Below the pieces are notes generated by a model that was given only the letters and a program-made list of their open reading frames with translations, made no database searches and had not been told where the DNA came from. This document shows, one piece after another, positions 61,112 through 64,000 of a stretch of 64,000 bases of DNA. Source of the stretch: Streptomyces hyaluromycini (GTDB lineage: Bacteria > Actinomycetota > Actinomycetes > Streptomycetales > Streptomycetaceae); assembly GCF_002217755.1 (NCBI RefSeq), contig NZ_BCFL01000025.1, positions 303,356 to 367,355 on the forward strand. Reading direction: 5' to 3'. A program made the translations under genes and the position numbers. Position 1 is the first letter of the stretch. Every line of letters starts with the position of its first letter.

Positions 61112-62311
61112 CTAAGTGAAGACAGGTGCAACAGCGGGCAACGATCCGTCCAAAAGGGTTGAATCGCCCATCTCGCTGAGCGCGAGAGCGAGCGCGCCGA
61201 GCACCTCCGCACGGCCGCCAAGGGCCCCCGGAAGCACCGAGAGTTGGCGCGCCGCGCTGGGGATCGCATAGCGGCTCACGGACTCCCTGATGGGCCCCAG
61301 GACCAGCTCTCCGGCCTCGGCGAGATCGCCGCCGAGGACCACCCGGCTCGGGTTCAGCAGGTTGCAGAGATTCGCCACACCACTGCCGATGTGACGGCCG
61401 ACGTCGCCGATCACCCGGCGACAGCCGGGGTCGCCTTCCCGGGCCAGCCGCACGACGCCCTCCATGGTCAGGTCCGCGCCGTGACCGGGCTGGAGCAGCG
61501 GCAGCACGTAGCGGGCCGACGCGAAGGTCTCCAGGCAGCCGCGGTTGCCGCAGCGGCAGACCGGGCCGGACTCATCGAGTGTGATATGTCCGATTTCGCC
61601 CGCCGTGCCGCCGGGGCCCCGGTAGATCTTCCCGTTGATCACCAGGCCGGCGCCGACACCGCTGGCGACCTTGATGTAAGCAAGATCACGTACGCCCTTG
61701 CCGCTGCCCCAGACCAGCTCACCGAGGGCACCGAGGTTGGCGTCGTTGTCCACGTGCACGGGGACGCCGAGCCGCAGCCGCAGCTCCTCCGCGGGTCTCG
61801 CGCCGATCCAGCCGGGCAGGATGGCGCTGGAGCCCAGGGTGCCGGACTCCACGTCGATCGGGCCGGGGACGCCCACGCCCACGCCGGCGATCTTCGATCG
61901 GTCCACACCGGTCGCCGCGATCAGGCGGTTGACCAGCTCTTCCGCCCTGTCGAAGCCCTGACTGGACGACGCGTCCACGTCGAGCGGCTCGGACTCCTCG
62001 GCCAGCACCTGGTGGGCGAGGTTGCCGATCGCCACGCGCAGGTGGGTGTGGCCGAAGTCGATCCCGATGACGATGCCGGCGTCACCGCTCAGACTCACGC
62101 TGCGGGCCCTGCGGCCGCCCGCCGACGTGGGCGTGACCTCGACGGTTCCGCCGTCCTTGAGCTCGCGCACGATGTTGGAGACCGTCGCAGCCGACAGGCC
62201 GGTCGTGCGCGCGATCTCCGCCTGCGTGAGCGATCCGGCCAGACGTACGGCCCGTACGACACGTTCCAGGTTGGCTCGGTGCAGCGACGACTGCGACCCC
62301 GGAGTCTCCAT
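61112..62311 (-). CDS. rok7B7: ROK-family transcriptional regulator Rok7B7
   Basis: 399 residues from ATG 62311 (ATG 62332 is an alternative). The N-terminal winged helix reads RANLERVVRAVRLAGSLTQAEIARTTGLSAATVSNIVRELKDGG. The ROK sugar-kinase-like body has GIVIGIDFGHTHLRVAIGN, GVGVGVPGPIDVESG and the zinc-binding CRCGNRGCLE. In S. coelicolor, Rok7B7 affects xylose transport, carbon catabolite repression, development and antibiotic production. It adjoins the xylFGH genes, as in that species. It likely regulates xylF and possibly itself. Confidence 0.92.
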   Translation of the reverse strand: METPGSQSSLHRANLERVVRAVRLAGSLTQAEIARTTGLSAATVSNIVRELKDGGTVEVTPTSAGGRRARSVSLSGDAGIVIGIDFGHTHLRVAIGNLAHQVLAEESEPLDVDASSSQGFDRAEELVNRLIAATGVDRSKIAGVGVGVPGPIDVESGTLGSSAILPGWIGARPAEELRLRLGVPVHVDNDANLGALGELVWGSGKGVRDLAYIKVASGVGAGLVINGKIYRGPGGTAGEIGHITLDESGPVCRCGNRGCLETFASARYVLPLLQPGHGADLTMEGVVRLAREGDPGCRRVIGDVGRHIGSGVANLCNLLNPSRVVLGGDLAEAGELVLGPIRESVSRYAIPSAARQLSVLPGALGGRAEVLGALALALSEMGDSTLLDGSLPAVAPVFT

Positions 62312-62433
62312 CGACCCATCCACTCCTGCCATCGGAGGCGGCCACGGTGCCGCCAACGTGACCCAGATCACCTCACTGAGACCGGGCCACTTACAAGTTA
62401 TGAACTCCAAGCTCTGCTGAACGGGTTACCGCC

Positions 62434-62447
62434 GTCAAGTCCTTGAC
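62434..62447. promoter_or_regulatory. Palindrome upstream of rok7B7
   Basis: GTCAAG-tc-CTTGAC, perfect 6-bp arms, about 120 bp upstream of the rok7B7 start. The right arm could serve as a -35 for either direction. Confidence 0.4.
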
Positions 62448-62566
62448 AGAAATCGTTGGCGGTTCGGGGGTTGCCTGGGGGACATGCATTCGACATGTCT
62501 AGGCCACTGGTCAGCAGGTGGCGGAGGGGGCGGTGGGTGACCGTGGTGGTGCGGGTGCGGCGTCGT

Positions 62567-62613
62567 TGTGGCTGGTCGCGCAGTTCCCCGCGCCCCTTCG
62601 GGGGCGCGGTCGT
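62567..62613 (-). repeat. Interspersed repeat, family B copy 4
   Basis: Sense to the upstream permease gene, 48 bp past its stop: GCGCCCCC-gaag-GGGGCGCGG, then GGGAACTGCG and CGACCAGCC. Ends in the same hairpin as copy 3. Confidence 0.78.
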
Positions 62614-62660
62614 GGGCGCCGAATTCAAGGGCGCCCTCTTTCGGGTTGCGAACGTTCGGG

Positions 62661-63560
62661 TTACTTCAGAGCGCCCGCCGTCAGACCCGCCACCACCTGG
62701 CGCTGGAAGATGATGTACGCCGCCAGGACCGGGAGCATCGCCATCACCAGGCCGGCGAAGAGGCCGGACCAGTCACCCTTGTAGCCCTGGCTGACCGCCA
62801 GCTGGACCAGGCCCTGGGTGAGGACGTGTTTGTCGGGGTCCGTGTTGAGAACCGTCGGGAGCATGTACTGGTTCCACTGGCCGAGGAAGTTGAAGATCCC
62901 CACGCTGATCAGGCCGGGCTTCGCCATCGGCAGCATGATCTGGAAGAACGTACGGGTGTGCGAGGCGCCGTCGACGAAGGCCGCCTCGGCCACGGACGTG
63001 GGCAGCGTGCGGAAGAACGCCGTGAGGAAGAAGACCGTGAACGGCAGCGAGTACGCGATGTACACCAGGATCAGGCCGTGCAGCGTGTTCAGCAGGCCCA
63101 TGTTGTTCACGACGTAGAACAGCGGGACCAGCGCCAGCATGATCGGGAAGCTCATGCCGCCGATGAACAGGTAGTAGATGAAGCGGTTGCCCGGGAAGTC
63201 GAAGCGGGCCAGGACATAGGCCGCCATCGAGCCGAGGACCAGGGTGCCGATGAGCGAACCGCCCACCACCAGGACGGTGTTCAGGAAGTAGTCGCTCATG
63301 TTGGCCTGGGTCCAGGCCCGCGACCAGTTGTCGAAGTGCAGCTTGTCGGGCAGCGCCCAGGGCGAGCCGAAGATCGACCTGTCGTCCTTGAACGACGTCA
63401 TCACCGCCCAGAGCAGCGGTGTGACCACCATGATCGCCCAGATGACCAGGACGCCGTGGGAGAAGACGTTGAGGACTCCGCCCTCGCGCTGCCGCCGGGG
63501 CGGCTTCGGCGCGGGGACGTCGATCTTCGTGACGGTGGTGTCGGTCTCGGTCGTCGTCAT
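62661..63560 (-). CDS. Carbohydrate ABC transporter permease (MalG-type)
   Basis: 299 residues. Six membrane helices with the EAA loop EAAFVDGASHTRTFFQIMLPMAKPG (about 191-215) that binds the shared ATPase MsiK-type protein. The N-terminal tail is charged (KPPRRQREGG). Second permease of a sugar importer, 4 bp after the other permease stop, so co-transcribed. No ATPase is in the window; Streptomyces often shares one MsiK. By position it matches the permease pair next to rok7B7 in S. coelicolor. Substrate unknown. Confidence 0.92.
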   Translation of the reverse strand: MTTTETDTTVTKIDVPAPKPPRRQREGGVLNVFSHGVLVIWAIMVVTPLLWAVMTSFKDDRSIFGSPWALPDKLHFDNWSRAWTQANMSDYFLNTVLVVGGSLIGTLVLGSMAAYVLARFDFPGNRFIYYLFIGGMSFPIMLALVPLFYVVNNMGLLNTLHGLILVYIAYSLPFTVFFLTAFFRTLPTSVAEAAFVDGASHTRTFFQIMLPMAKPGLISVGIFNFLGQWNQYMLPTVLNTDPDKHVLTQGLVQLAVSQGYKGDWSGLFAGLVMAMLPVLAAYIIFQRQVVAGLTAGALK

Positions 63561-63564
63561 CGCT

Positions 63565-64000
63565 TCAGTACTCCAGCCGCTCGCGACGGCCCAGCCGCAT
63601 CACGACCGCCGCGAAGGCGAGCGTGACGATCAGCAGAGCGACGCCGATGGTGGTGGCGTAGGCGGCCTGACCGTCCCGGAACGCCTTCTGGTACACGTAC
63701 AGGACCATCACGGTCGTCGAGTAGTCGGGCCCGCCCGGTCCGGTCGTCATGATCTGTACGACTGCGAACGACTCGGCGCCGAGCGCGAGGATGCCCATGT
63801 ACACCCAGCCGGACTGCACGGTGTCCCACAGCAGCGGCAGGGTGATGCGGAAGAAGGTCGCCGCGCGGCCGGCGCCGTCGAGGAGCGCGGCCTCGTAAAG
63901 GTCCATGGGGATGGACGCCATGCCCGCCGAGAAGAGGACCACGAAGAAACCGACCGTGGACCAGACCAGTACGGCCATCACGCACCACAGGGCGAGGCTC
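63565..64000 (-). CDS. Carbohydrate ABC transporter permease (MalF-type), 5' end beyond window
   Basis: C-terminal 145 codons only. The frame stays open through the right edge, so the gene is cut by the window. The EAA-type loop (YEAALLDGAGRAATFFRITLPLLWDTVQ) and three membrane helices are visible. It belongs with the permease just downstream (4-bp gap); the sugar-binding lipoprotein is expected outside the window. Confidence 0.9.
   Translation of the reverse strand, partial: SLALWCVMAVLVWSTVGFFVVLFSAGMASIPMDLYEAALLDGAGRAATFFRITLPLLWDTVQSGWVYMGILALGAESFAVVQIMTTGPGGPDYSTTVMVLYVYQKAFRDGQAAYATTIGVALLIVTLAFAAVVMRLGRRERLEY

Larger units (their letters stand above)
62312..62660. other. 349-bp gap between rok7B7 and the next permease
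   Basis: Contains the rok7B7 promoter region (with ACAAGTTATGAACT near 62392), a GTCAAG-tc-CTTGAC palindrome (62434-62447) and the family B repeat (62567-62613) after the permease stop. No gene is supported. Confidence 0.55.

Noticed and set aside
1-64000. tRNA, rRNA and classical riboswitches
   Set aside because: No cloverleaf, CCA-ended gene, rRNA motif or known riboswitch core (TPP, cobalamin, SAM) was recognised by eye; a covariance-model scan would be needed to exclude weak cases.

Overview
The window is high-GC actinobacterial chromosome, almost certainly Streptomyces. The evidence is the very high third-position GC, many GTG/TTG starts, the sporulation gene whiI behind a textbook sigma-WhiG promoter, a gamma-butyrolactone-receptor-like TetR protein, and a gene order that (from memory) matches the S. 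coelicolor core region from rok7B7/xylFGH through dxs, fadAB, whiI, hemE, hemG/hemQ to murC/msrB. No rRNA, tRNA or CRISPR array was seen.

Layout. 0.1-2.6 kb: osmoprotectant-type ABC importer (ATPase and two permeases, minus). 2.8-5.8 kb: envelope glycosyltransferase pair (GT2 and GT39) closed by a strong terminator. 5.9-6.9 kb: ArsR-type regulator and flavodoxin-fold oxidoreductase. 6.9-9.4 kb: ApbE flavin transferase, FMN-binding protein and ferric-reductase-like membrane flavoprotein, diverging from a two-component system (9.6-11.8 kb). 11.8-18.2 kb: SpoIIE phosphatase, msrB, murC, a conserved protein, a RibD-like reductase with a 108-bp tandem repeat, and zapE. 18.4-25.4 kb: beta-carbonic anhydrase/SulP pair, slipin, polysaccharide deacetylase, ABC pair, Pth2 protein. 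25.4-26.9 kb: FAD monooxygenase broken by a 171-bp inverted-repeat element with a CTAG target duplication. 27.1-31.3 kb: two DUF4142 proteins around a DUF692 (MNIO-type iron oxidase) protein, plus a TIGR04222-like membrane protein, followed by a second inverted-repeat element.

31.7-40.6 kb: secreted tripeptidyl aminopeptidase, coproporphyrin-dependent haem genes (chdC/hemQ, cgoX/hemG, hemE), DUF4349 lipoprotein, CoA-disulfide-reductase-like enzyme and rhomboid protease. 40.7-43.9 kb: DUF3000 protein, whiI, RNase D. 44.0-46.9 kb: an accessory patch with a butyrolactone-receptor-like regulator, short direct repeats, a foldable inverted repeat, and a degenerate ATP-grasp-like protein between two tiny ORFs. 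47-50.3 kb: fadA-fadB with a palindromic operator candidate and a perfect terminator. 50.4-57.1 kb: beta-propeller-like protein, NYN protein, GT39 membrane protein, APC permease, dxs. 57.4-64 kb: xylFGH importer, the ROK regulator Rok7B7, and two permeases of another sugar importer, the last cut by the window end.

The best candidates for undescribed biology are the DUF4142-DUF692-DUF4142-TIGR04222 locus, the receptor/ATP-grasp/small-ORF patch, and the two non-autonomous elements. Two interspersed families of GC-rich hairpin repeats (11 copies) also run through the intergenic regions, several of them placed just after stop codons.
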